From IMG/VR virus record IMGVR_UViG_3300037882_001543, positions 1-45,447 of that record: 45,447 bases of DNA; one strand, 5' to 3'. Of this stretch, positions 38,478-45,447 are shown in pieces. This DNA comes from a virus. Every line of letters starts with the position of its first letter. Positions within the stretch are counted from its first letter, which is position 1. The position numbers were made by a program, and so were the translations under genes. The notes under the pieces were generated by a model. It was not told the DNA's origin. It worked only from the letters and a program-made list of their open reading frames with translations, and searched no databases.

Positions 38478-39312
38478 CGAGACCCCTAATGCACCGAGCA
38501 TCGAAACCACGACCCTTGAAGCCAATCCGCTCGCTACGCAAGCAGGTGATTGGACGCCCCATATTCCGAAAGGGAGTGAGAAGGTTTTTGAGTCGTATAA
38601 GGGCAAGCCTATAGGTGATGTTCTTAAGTCCTTCGCGGATGCGCAATCTCTCATTGGTGGGTCTATTCGTTTACCTAAGGCCGACGCCTCTCCTGAAGAT
38701 AAGGCAAAGGCCTTTAACGACATTTATAATAAACTCGGCAGGCCTGAATCTCCTGATAAATATGATCTTGGTGAACTGCCCCCCTTGCCTGAACGTGTCA
38801 CGTGGGATGATGCGAAGTTAAATGGCATTAAGTCTGAACTGCACAAGATGGGCCTTACTACGGACCAAGCCAAGGCAGTCTTGAGTTTACACGCGAAGGA
38901 GCTTGGGCAGTTTGTACCTGACAATACCAAAGTCGCTGCTGAGTCAAAAGAGGCATTGTTGAGTCATTACGGTTCTGAGGCAATGTTCAGCCGTAATCTG
39001 AACTTCGCCCAAAAGACCGTCAAGGAATATGGTGATGCTGATTTCGTCAAGTGGCTTGATGAGAGTGGCATGGGCAATAACCCCAACTTTATCAAGTACA
39101 ACGCGAAAATAGGCCGCGAATTGATTGAACACGGCGCGGTTGAACCTGCTGCCTCTACAGATGCCCTTACGGCACAGGACGCCCAAAATCAAGTCAACAG
39201 GATCATGAACGATAAGGATGATTTGTATTGGGCGAAGAAGGGCACGCCGGGTAAGGAAGATCGTACCAAAGAAGTGAACGAATTATACAAGATTATCGCC
39301 GGGGAGATTTGA
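38437..39312 (+). CDS. Capsid scaffolding protein
   Basis: 291 residues, acidic and helical. N-terminal Thr/Pro/Ala-rich region, then IPKGSEKVFESYKGKPIGDV, PESPDKYDLGELPPLPERV, and a long helical C-terminus (LTAQDAQNQVNRIMNDKDDL): the standard podoviral scaffold/assembly protein. Directs coat assembly and leaves the procapsid. Stop overlaps the tiny membrane ORF start (ATGGAG). Confidence 0.82.
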   Translation: MAETLITTPLTTSNETPNAPSIETTTLEANPLATQAGDWTPHIPKGSEKVFESYKGKPIGDVLKSFADAQSLIGGSIRLPKADASPEDKAKAFNDIYNKLGRPESPDKYDLGELPPLPERVTWDDAKLNGIKSELHKMGLTTDQAKAVLSLHAKELGQFVPDNTKVAAESKEALLSHYGSEAMFSRNLNFAQKTVKEYGDADFVKWLDESGMGNNPNFIKYNAKIGRELIEHGAVEPAASTDALTAQDAQNQVNRIMNDKDDLYWAKKGTPGKEDRTKEVNELYKIIAGEI

Positions 39313-39386
39313 TGGAGTACGTTTTGTTGAGTGCCGGGTTTGTGGGTGGGGTACTAGTTGGCGTGCTTATCACGATCTTTGGATGA
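39312..39386 (+). CDS. 24-aa hydrophobic peptide (MEY family, copy 1)
   Basis: ATG 39312 overlaps the scaffold stop (TGATG). Almost entirely hydrophobic (EYVLLSAGFVGGVLVGVLIT), a single membrane segment. Followed at once by a second MEY-initiated peptide. Small size limits certainty, but the tight overlap and the repeat support translation. Confidence 0.5.
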   Translation: MEYVLLSAGFVGGVLVGVLITIFG

Positions 39387-39387
39387 T

Positions 39388-39456
39388 ATGGAATACATTT
39401 TTGTCTTCATCGTCGGGGCCTTGTTTGTTCTGGCCTTTCAAAGGTTCGATAGATAA
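39388..39456 (+). CDS. 22-aa hydrophobic peptide (MEY family, copy 2)
   Basis: ATG 39388 is one base after the stop of copy 1. EYIFVFIVGALFVLAF spans a membrane, with a QRFDR end. Similar start (MEY-[VI]) to copy 1. Possibly a paired pinholin-like or membrane-modulating set, or just tiny coupled ORFs. Confidence 0.5.
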   Translation: MEYIFVFIVGALFVLAFQRFDR

Positions 39457-39465
39457 CGGGTAGCC

Positions 39466-39565
39466 TGCAAAGGTCCGTTTGCATTGTCGTAAGCCGACAT
39501 GTCTTAGCCCTACATTACGGGGAAGGCTTTTCCTCACAGAGGGCAGAAAGCCGATACGTTTCTGC
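39466..39565 (+). promoter_or_regulatory. Leader with hairpins upstream of the capsid gene
   Basis: The 142-bp gap (39457-39598) contains hairpins TGCAAA/TTTGCA (39466-39483) and GCAGAAA/TTTCTGC (39543-39565). They may partially terminate or stabilise transcripts so that capsid mRNA is abundant. No clear promoter seen. GAGGT before 39599 is the capsid ribosome-binding site. Confidence 0.45.
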
Positions 39566-39598
39566 TAGTTTACGTCCCGCCTTTTGAGGTTATAAATC

Positions 39599-40489
39599 AT
39601 GTCAGATACTATTGATGTTTCAAGAGTCCTACAGTTCAAAGGTAACGTCCTCCATCTCTATCAACAGAATCAGGCGAAATTGAAGGGCCTCGTTCGCGAG
39701 GAATCCCTTACCGGTAAAGCGCACTTCTTTGAACGGTTGGGTAGAACCGCAGCCGTCAAGAAAACCACGCGCCACGCCGATACGCCGCTGGTGAACAGTC
39801 AGCATACCAGACGAATGGTTACGACTGTGCCCTACGAGTGGGCGGATTTGGTGGATAAGGAAGATAAGCGACGTATTCTGTTTACGCCTGAGTCTGAGTA
39901 CGCCATTAACGGCGCGTCTGCCATGAAGCGAGCCTATGATACAGAAGTGGTCTTGGCGCTTGATGCTGATGCGAAAAGTGGTGAGGACGGTTCTGGAACT
40001 GTCACCTTCGCAAGTGAAGACCTCCGAGATGAAGACGAGTCGGCGGCGGCTGTCACGACTCCAATTATCATGGAATATAAACTCGCATTCGACCTTGCGG
40101 AAATCCCCGTCGAGGATCGTGTGGTTGTTTCTGGTAGTGCCATGGTTGCCCAATTGCTTGCCGGTTCGACTGCCCCGCTCGCAGCATCCTTCGATTACAA
40201 CAGCGTCAAGGCGCTTGTTGGTGGAACGATGGATCAGTGGCTTGGGTTTAAGTGGGTCTTCATTAACGACAGCGAGATTATTCCGCTGCTTGACTCGAAT
40301 GACAAGTACGCCTACTTCTTCCACAAGAACGCAATGGGCATTGCAGTAAGTGCGGATATGGAAACCCGCGTGTCGGAGCGGGCAGATAAATCATACGCTA
40401 CCCAAGTGTACCTCTGCCAGGAAATGGGCGCAACTCGCATCCAGGCGGGTGTGGCTCGTATGCGCTACAACTCTAACCTCGTAGCGTAA
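39599..40489 (+). CDS. Major capsid protein
   Basis: 296 residues after GAGGT. Sequence VSRVLQFKGNVLHLYQQNQA, KAHFFERLGRTAAVKKTTRH, VPYEWADLVDKEDKRRILF and the C-terminal QEMGATRIQAGVARMRYNSN are typical of the podoviral/HK97-fold capsid family of phages with this gene order. It forms the icosahedral head. Follows the scaffold and precedes a decoration protein. Confidence 0.85.
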   Translation: MSDTIDVSRVLQFKGNVLHLYQQNQAKLKGLVREESLTGKAHFFERLGRTAAVKKTTRHADTPLVNSQHTRRMVTTVPYEWADLVDKEDKRRILFTPESEYAINGASAMKRAYDTEVVLALDADAKSGEDGSGTVTFASEDLRDEDESAAAVTTPIIMEYKLAFDLAEIPVEDRVVVSGSAMVAQLLAGSTAPLAASFDYNSVKALVGGTMDQWLGFKWVFINDSEIIPLLDSNDKYAYFFHKNAMGIAVSADMETRVSERADKSYATQVYLCQEMGATRIQAGVARMRYNSNLVA

Positions 40490-40508
40490 TTTTCAATCAG
40501 TAGAGAAT

Positions 40509-40534
40509 CCGCCTAGGCAATCTCGTCTAGGCGG
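40509..40534 (+). terminator. GC-rich hairpin after the capsid gene
   Basis: CCGCCTAG (40509-40516), ten-base loop, CTAGGCGG (40527-40534), perfect 8-bp stem. No U tract follows, so it may be a partial terminator or RNA-stabilising structure rather than a strong stop. Confidence 0.5.
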
Positions 40535-40570
40535 GCTCCCTCTACGTTCATTCCACAAGGGAGTTTCGTC

Positions 40571-41065
40571 ATGGCTATTTCAGTTCCAGCAAATTCTACC
40601 CAGTACGCTAACTCAATCGCCAAACCGCCGACCGCCAATAAGCCCTCCGATTGGGGCGCGAAGGTGCGGTGTTCGCAATCTACGCTGACCTTTACGGCGG
40701 CAGGCTTTACCTCGGCAGCGGCAGGGGATCTTGCCTTGATCAGAATGCCCGCAGGTCGAGTGCGGATCTTGACTGACTTGAGCCGAATCATCTGCCCCGT
40801 CGGGACAGCAACCTCTGACCTGGACGTGGGCATTGGAACGTATGTTGGCATGGATGGTGTCGCAGTGGCTGCGGCTCCAATCGCCCTTGCCGATTCGCTT
40901 GATGTTGGCGGTGCTGCGATTGACGCGGCCCCCGTCTTGCCGACGAATGGCGAATTGCTGGTGGAGTCCGTCAGTGGCTTCAACATCGTCGCTTCATTCG
41001 ATACAGCCAATTCACCTGCATCTGGTGATTTGATTGTGCGTATTGTGTACATGCAGGGTAACTAA
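40571..41065 (+). CDS. Capsid decoration / head protein candidate
   Basis: 164 residues, beta-rich with little charge (LTFTAAGFTSAAAGDLALIR, LLVESVSGFNIVASFDTANS). Placed after the major capsid gene, as decoration proteins often are. GGGAG lies near the start. No specific motif; the call is from composition and position. Confidence 0.6.
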   Translation: MAISVPANSTQYANSIAKPPTANKPSDWGAKVRCSQSTLTFTAAGFTSAAAGDLALIRMPAGRVRILTDLSRIICPVGTATSDLDVGIGTYVGMDGVAVAAAPIALADSLDVGGAAIDAAPVLPTNGELLVESVSGFNIVASFDTANSPASGDLIVRIVYMQGN

Positions 41066-41071
41066 CCTGAC

Positions 41072-41112
41072 AAAGAGGGGGGCGGGTGTCATAGCCTGCC
41101 CCCTTTCTTTCT
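41072..41112 (+). terminator. Rho-independent terminator
   Basis: GGGGGCGGG (41078-41086) pairs with CCTGCCCCC (41095-41103) through nine pairs (one G-U), loop eight, then TTTCTTTCT. It should end or attenuate the head transcript. Confidence 0.8.
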
Positions 41113-41322
41113 ATGCCTACTCATCTTCCCATTCCAGATAAAGCAGGACGAGGCGATTTAGAACGCCGCTCTACCGAACTCGCTAAGGATATGCTCAAGG
41201 CAAAAGACGGCCATGAGTTTGAATATCTCTCCCGTAAATTAGACAAAGTACGTAAAGACTTCCACGTTCTTTACGGTGTCAAAGATCACCCCGCCATCGC
41301 TCCCCTCCACCCCCACAAGTAG
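41113..41322 (+). CDS. Small charged protein of unknown function
   Basis: 69 residues, helical and charged (DLERRSTELAKDMLKAKDGH, LSRKLDKVRKDFH) with a Pro/His C-terminus. ATG directly after the terminator's T tract, without a Shine-Dalgarno, so expression is uncertain. Role unknown. Confidence 0.5.
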   Translation: MPTHLPIPDKAGRGDLERRSTELAKDMLKAKDGHEFEYLSRKLDKVRKDFHVLYGVKDHPAIAPLHPHK

Positions 41323-41329
41323 GGCCATT

Positions 41330-41809
41330 ATGAAAACACTTCATGTACTTATTTTCTCGTGTGCCTTTGCGATTGCGGGGGTGGGGTATGCACTTGCTAA
41401 TACCCTCACCGTCAACCATTGGCTTGATACGGCAGGTAATTTACTCGTCTCACTAGGGACGTGTATTTCTGGTGAGAGTAATTGTGTCTTGGACTCTCCC
41501 GATAGCTACATCATGACGCGTAATGTGATGTTGTCGAGTGGGCAGAAGACCGCCGATGCACAGATCCTCGCTGCCGCTGGTTATGTCTCGCACATGATTT
41601 GTTATGGGACCGATGCTGCGTCGGTGGCTGGCACGATCATCCTATACGACAGCTTGACTGAAACGAGTACGGCTGTTTTTACCTTTACCGTCGGCGCACT
41701 TGACTACCATGTTCCCATCACCTTTCCAATTAATACCAATTTTGCGACGGGCATCTACCTCGGCTATACGACGACAACCGACGTGAACTGTACCGTGTTC
41801 TATAAATAA
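41330..41809 (+). CDS. Exported beta-rich protein with signal peptide
   Basis: 159 residues from ATG 41330 (AGG upstream). Signal peptide of about 23 residues (MKTLHVLIFSCAFAIAGVGY, then ALA-NT). The mature part is beta-rich; the C-terminal TNFATGIYLGYTTTTDVN ... VFYK resembles the end of the virion protein at 14477. Three Cys. An exported relative of a virion domain is unusual. Lies upstream of the giant exported protein. Confidence 0.72.
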   Translation: MKTLHVLIFSCAFAIAGVGYALANTLTVNHWLDTAGNLLVSLGTCISGESNCVLDSPDSYIMTRNVMLSSGQKTADAQILAAAGYVSHMICYGTDAASVAGTIILYDSLTETSTAVFTFTVGALDYHVPITFPINTNFATGIYLGYTTTTDVNCTVFYK

Positions 41810-41819
41810 GGGGCAGCCA

Positions 41820-44800
41820 TTGAAACACCTCGTTGTCACATTGTTTCTGCTTATACTGTTCGTGCTGCCAGCCCAGGCCTATCTCTATACGGAAGAATGG
41901 GTGACGCGACCGACTTCCGGCTGGGCATATGCGGTAGGGCGCAGCGGTGTCCAACCATCAGTTGAGACTCCCCCGCTGCAAGGCGTGTCTCCATCGGCGG
42001 GCGGTGCGCTGAAATTCACGTTCCCGGCGGGAACCTACTCTAGCAGCATTGGCGGTGGGGTGGCTTCCTTCGAGGCGGTACCGAGCATTACGGATATGTA
42101 CGTCGGCTACTGGCTGAAGTGGAGTAGCCCTACGAATTTTAACGCCATCGGATCAAAGATATTTTACCAGTACGGCAATCCGACATATCTTAATCGTCGT
42201 CCATATATGACCCTTCGTGTCGGACAAAATCAGAACAGACTATGCTGCGAGGTGGATATTGGCCTTGGTACGGGGGGTTTGAATACCGGCCAATTCCCGC
42301 ATACCGTGACAGCCAATAAAGCCGCGATACAGCTTAACGCCGGACAATGGTATTGGGTTGAAACGCGAACGAAAGCCAATACGCCGGGAGAAGTAAACGG
42401 CATCCTAGAAGTGTGGATCAACGATGTATTAACACACCAGTATACCAATGTGCGGTGGTTCGATCATCCCTCGATACAAGGCGTCTGGGTGATTGCGAAC
42501 CTTGATCCTGTCTGGGGCGGGGGAGGCGGGACCATCTCACAAACACAATATATGTGGTATGACCACATGGTAATTTCCACGGCACGCATTGGTTCGCCGG
42601 GCGGTGTTGTGCCCCCACCAGTCGATACCGTGGCCCCCTCGATTCCAACGAATCTCGCAATCAATGGCAACGTACTAACCTGGACTGCCTCAACTGACGG
42701 CGGAAGTCCAGCTAGCGGCGTGGCGAACTACACCGTGTTTCGTTGTGGCCCAACAGCTTGCACACCGGCAATTGCCATTGCGAACCCTACCGCTACCAGT
42801 TACACCGACACGTCACAAATAGTCGGGCAGTCTTACGCCTATACAGTGCGTGCGAATGATGTTGCAGGCAATTCAAGTAACCAGACAGCACAAGTAACAC
42901 TCGCCGCTGCTTCATCTACAACCAGAACAACTCTCTTCTCAGATAACTTCACGCGGGCGAATGGCGGACCTGGTTCTAACTATAATAGCAACTATACGAG
43001 TACGGCAACAGTCGCGACGGCGATTGTCTCGAATCAGCTTCGTGCATCGGCGCTCAATGTCGCGGATCCAAAGTCCGTTGCGACCGTCAACAGCGTGTCC
43101 TTAGCCAATGACCAGTGGTGTTCTTTTACACTTGGCGCGTTTGATGGGGTACAGGATAATGAATTTGGGTGTGTGGTGCGCGCGGCGGCCCCCGGGAATA
43201 GTCAGTGGTACTGGTGCTATGCGCGCAAGACTGACGGGAATGCGCCCGCGAGAAACTCCGCCATTGTCTACCATAACACTGGTGGCGCGGGGAACGCCAA
43301 TCTTGCCAGCGATTTCACAACTATTTGGCAGCCGGGGGATAAGGGTATTTGCGAGGCGCAAGGCACGACGCTGACATTAAAGCGCGTTGCCGCCGGAACC
43401 ACCACAGAAATCACCCTCCTCACGACGACCGATTCCGCCTACACGGGTGGTCGGTGCGGGTTGCTGTTTTGGATGAGCAATACAAGTGGGAACCTTGCGA
43501 ATGCGTCCGTGTCAAATTTTGCCTGCGGTGAGTACGCTTCTGCGGCGGCTACTTCTGTCACTGTTGACCAGGTAAGTACATCGGCTGCTGGGAACACGAC
43601 CAACGCTATCACCTGGAATCATACGGTGGGGTCTGGTTCGAATCGAGAGCTGCTGATCTTTGCCCACGCCAGGGATACGACGGTTTCAGGAGATACGCTC
43701 GTCAGTAGCATTACTGTAGATGGGGCACCAGCGACCATCATTCGACAAGACCTTAATAGTGCGGCGGGTGTTGGCATACGAACAGCCGCAGCCCGACTCG
43801 ACAACCCAGGAACCGGCAGCAAGTCTATTACGATCACATGGGCAGGGGCGTCTGCTCAGTATGCGGTCGGTGAGGCTGTGAGTTTCTTCGGCGTGGATCA
43901 AACGACTCCTGTTGAAGCTGATGCAGGTGCGACAGGATTAGGAACAGCTATCTCAAATAACATCACTACCGTCACAGATAACGCCTTGATTGTCGATGCC
44001 GTGACGGGGAGAGGGGCGGCATTCACTGTAGGCGGCAGCCAGACACAGCAAGTGAACCGTCAGACAACCGGCACTGTGGATATTGTCGGCGTATCTACGC
44101 TCTTGAAAGTGACGGCGGGTGTTCAAGCAATGGCCTGGACTCATGATGTCGCGCAAGAGTGGGCACATAGTATTGTGGCGCTGAAGCCCGCAACCGTTAT
44201 ACCTGTAGTGGCTCCGACGTTCACAGGCTTGACCGTCTCAGCAGCAGGTATCAGCCCGCAAACATTAACTGTTGTTCATGGGCCTACTACTGCGACACAG
44301 ATTAGGGTGAATATCGGTAATAATCTTCAATCTATATCAAATCTAATCTACCCGATTAGTTCATTTCCTGGCGGAGTATGGACGGCACCAGGGAATACAT
44401 TTCCAGCGGGCGCTACATTTGCGTGTGTGTCGCCTATTGATGCTGCGGGCGTAGAGAACACGTCAGCCGTTCGATGTTTGAGCCTTGTAGGAATTGCGCC
44501 GGGAGCACGAACTACAGCCGCGATTCTGAGTAATCCATTACCGACAACGACACTTCCAGCCGGAACAACCGATGCAACAGGCACGTTCGATATGGATGTT
44601 GAGTCTCCGTGCTTATGGGATACCACGGACATAGGCTATCTTGAGATGAATACTGCCAACATCGTTACTGTTGTTGGGTTACGCGGGTCTGTACCGTTCA
44701 CTGGGTTGACAAACGGGAATTCTACGACACGCTACGCGGCATGTAATTACACCGATAGCGAGTCACAGATTTCTTATCCAAATACTGCGGCTGACAATCT

Positions 44801-45447
44801 CGCAATCACACTTACGGTTGCCGCTGCTCCTGGTGATGTTACGCGCCCGAGTGACGTAACAGATGTCGCGTGTTCAACTCAGGGAGAGTGTACGTGGACA
44901 GCCGCAACAGACGATACAGCCGTGCGGGGGTATCAAGTATATGCGTCACTCGATGCGTGTGTAACGATAGCATTAATTAGTAACCCCACGACGAATAGTA
45001 CAACAATCGCCCCGTTGAGTCAGAATCAGGCGTACTGTATCCGCGTAAAAGCAGAGGATACCAGTGGGAATCTCAGTCTCAACTATAGCGCAGACGCCTC
45101 CTTTGTCGTCCCACCCGTCTTAGACGTACTCCCGCCAAGTGACATGGAGGGGATTCGTGTGTGCGCTGGGGGTATTTTTACTAACTCCGTGCTTATTTGT
45201 TACGACCCTCCGACTGACAATATCGGCGTGCAATCAACCACACTCCAATCATGTCAAGGTGCCGGGTGCGTGAACTTTACCAACGCCGTGACGACCAATA
45301 GCGGAACGCAGACGGTTTTGAGTGCGGATCTCATCGCGAATACCGTTAACCGCTTTCGGGGTTTTCACAGCGACGGCACAAATCAATCAGTGAACTTCAG
45401 TGAGATTATTGATGTCACGACGGCGACGATTGGGACCGGGCGGCCTC
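41820..45447 (+). CDS. Giant exported multi-domain FN3 / jelly-roll protein (continues at 1-179)
   Basis: TTG start at 41820 after AAGGGG; open to the window end and on to 179, 1,235 residues in all. Signal peptide MKHLVVTLFLLILFVLPAQA (1-20). Residues about 22-260: lectin/polysaccharide-lyase-like jelly roll (YVGYWLKWSS, YWVETRTKAN). 265-362: FN3 (APSIPTNLAINGNVLTWTAS). 370-572: DNFTRANGGPGSNY-type jelly roll. 578-790: beta domain with INHV-like strands. 790-1195: FN3-like repeats (SQNQAYCIRVKAEDTSGNLS) with paired Cys. C-terminus Pro/Arg/Ser-rich. It may bind or degrade surface polysaccharide. A signal peptide on a tail-locus protein is puzzling. Confidence 0.8.
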   Translation, partial: MKHLVVTLFLLILFVLPAQAYLYTEEWVTRPTSGWAYAVGRSGVQPSVETPPLQGVSPSAGGALKFTFPAGTYSSSIGGGVASFEAVPSITDMYVGYWLKWSSPTNFNAIGSKIFYQYGNPTYLNRRPYMTLRVGQNQNRLCCEVDIGLGTGGLNTGQFPHTVTANKAAIQLNAGQWYWVETRTKANTPGEVNGILEVWINDVLTHQYTNVRWFDHPSIQGVWVIANLDPVWGGGGGTISQTQYMWYDHMVISTARIGSPGGVVPPPVDTVAPSIPTNLAINGNVLTWTASTDGGSPASGVANYTVFRCGPTACTPAIAIANPTATSYTDTSQIVGQSYAYTVRANDVAGNSSNQTAQVTLAAASSTTRTTLFSDNFTRANGGPGSNYNSNYTSTATVATAIVSNQLRASALNVADPKSVATVNSVSLANDQWCSFTLGAFDGVQDNEFGCVVRAAAPGNSQWYWCYARKTDGNAPARNSAIVYHNTGGAGNANLASDFTTIWQPGDKGICEAQGTTLTLKRVAAGTTTEITLLTTTDSAYTGGRCGLLFWMSNTSGNLANASVSNFACGEYASAAATSVTVDQVSTSAAGNTTNAITWNHTVGSGSNRELLIFAHARDTTVSGDTLVSSITVDGAPATIIRQDLNSAAGVGIRTAAARLDNPGTGSKSITITWAGASAQYAVGEAVSFFGVDQTTPVEADAGATGLGTAISNNITTVTDNALIVDAVTGRGAAFTVGGSQTQQVNRQTTGTVDIVGVSTLLKVTAGVQAMAWTHDVAQEWAHSIVALKPATVIPVVAPTFTGLTVSAAGISPQTLTVVHGPTTATQIRVNIGNNLQSISNLIYPISSFPGGVWTAPGNTFPAGATFACVSPIDAAGVENTSAVRCLSLVGIAPGARTTAAILSNPLPTTTLPAGTTDATGTFDMDVESPCLWDTTDIGYLEMNTANIVTVVGLRGSVPFTGLTNGNSTTRYAACNYTDSESQISYPNTAADNLAITLTVAAAPGDVTRPSDVTDVACSTQGECTWTAATDDTAVRGYQVYASLDACVTIALISNPTTNSTTIAPLSQNQAYCIRVKAEDTSGNLSLNYSADASFVVPPVLDVLPPSDMEGIRVCAGGIFTNSVLICYDPPTDNIGVQSTTLQSCQGAGCVNFTNAVTTNSGTQTVLSADLIANTVNRFRGFHSDGTNQSVNFSEIIDVTTATIGTGRP
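45349..45447. repeat. Right copy of the 99-bp terminal overlap
   Basis: Identical to 1-99; see the left copy. It is the overlap from circular closure, not a second functional element. Confidence 0.95.

Noticed and set aside
39629-40324. 231-codon open frame opposite the capsid gene
   Set aside because: It lies entirely antisense to the capsid gene, has no ribosome-binding site and its composition fits a shadow of capsid codon use.
1-45447. CRISPR array or tRNA genes
   Set aside because: No regularly spaced repeat-spacer pattern was seen; the only clustered repeats (34.1-34.3 kb) are short sites at irregular spacing. No cloverleaf with a typical T-loop was noticed, but a full covariance search was not possible.

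Overview
The window is a complete, circularly closed genome of a tailed bacteriophage with a T7-like (podovirus) virion, probably assembled from a metagenome. Bases 1-99 and 45349-45447 are identical, so the unique circle is 45,348 bp. Joining the ends completes a 1,235-codon gene whose stop overlaps the next start at 179. The virion set (portal, scaffold, capsid, two tail-tube proteins, gp13/14/15/16-like internal proteins, T7-type fibre N-terminus) is podoviral. No T7-type single-subunit RNA polymerase, integrase, tRNA or CRISPR array was seen. Lipoproteins, signal peptides and a PagL-like lipid A deacylase point to a Gram-negative host with an outer membrane.

Layout. (1) 33272-45447 and 1-17292, plus strand: small terminase candidate, an iteron/DnaA-box region (34.1-34.4 kb), large terminase, portal, scaffold, capsid, a giant exported FN3/jelly-roll protein, tail tubes, internal virion proteins, fibre, M15 endolysin, a set of beta-rich accessory virion proteins, and holin. 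One lipoprotein gene on the minus strand (4188-4478) interrupts this block. (2) A hairpin at 17304-17340 separates the converging late and early transcripts. (3) 17469-30812, almost all minus strand: dNTP pyrophosphohydrolase-like protein, metallophosphoesterase, a UDG-like/exonuclease/PolA fusion, an envelope cluster (PagL-like deacylase, Cys-rich secreted protein, lipoprotein, small membrane proteins), a recombination set (SSB-like candidate, AAA ATPase, RecB/Cas4-like nuclease), a sigma factor and small early proteins. One plus-strand RepA-like ATPase (27915-28910) lies inside this block. (4) 30813-33555: a regulatory segment with divergent sigma70-type promoters, a ribbon-helix-helix-like protein, an ImmA/IrrE-like metallopeptidase, a Cro/CI-type HTH protein, and a promoter with a palindromic operator.

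Inferred working: host RNA polymerase starts early transcription from near-consensus promoters. A phage sigma factor may then redirect it, in place of a T7-type RNA polymerase. Replication uses the PolA fusion and RepA-like ATPase, possibly from the iteron region. Late genes build the virion, and endolysin plus holin lyse the cell. The less ordinary features are the lipid A deacylase candidate, the polymerase fusion, the exported multi-domain proteins inside the structural operon, and the iteron region between the terminase genes. Functional calls come from motifs read by eye; no database search was run.
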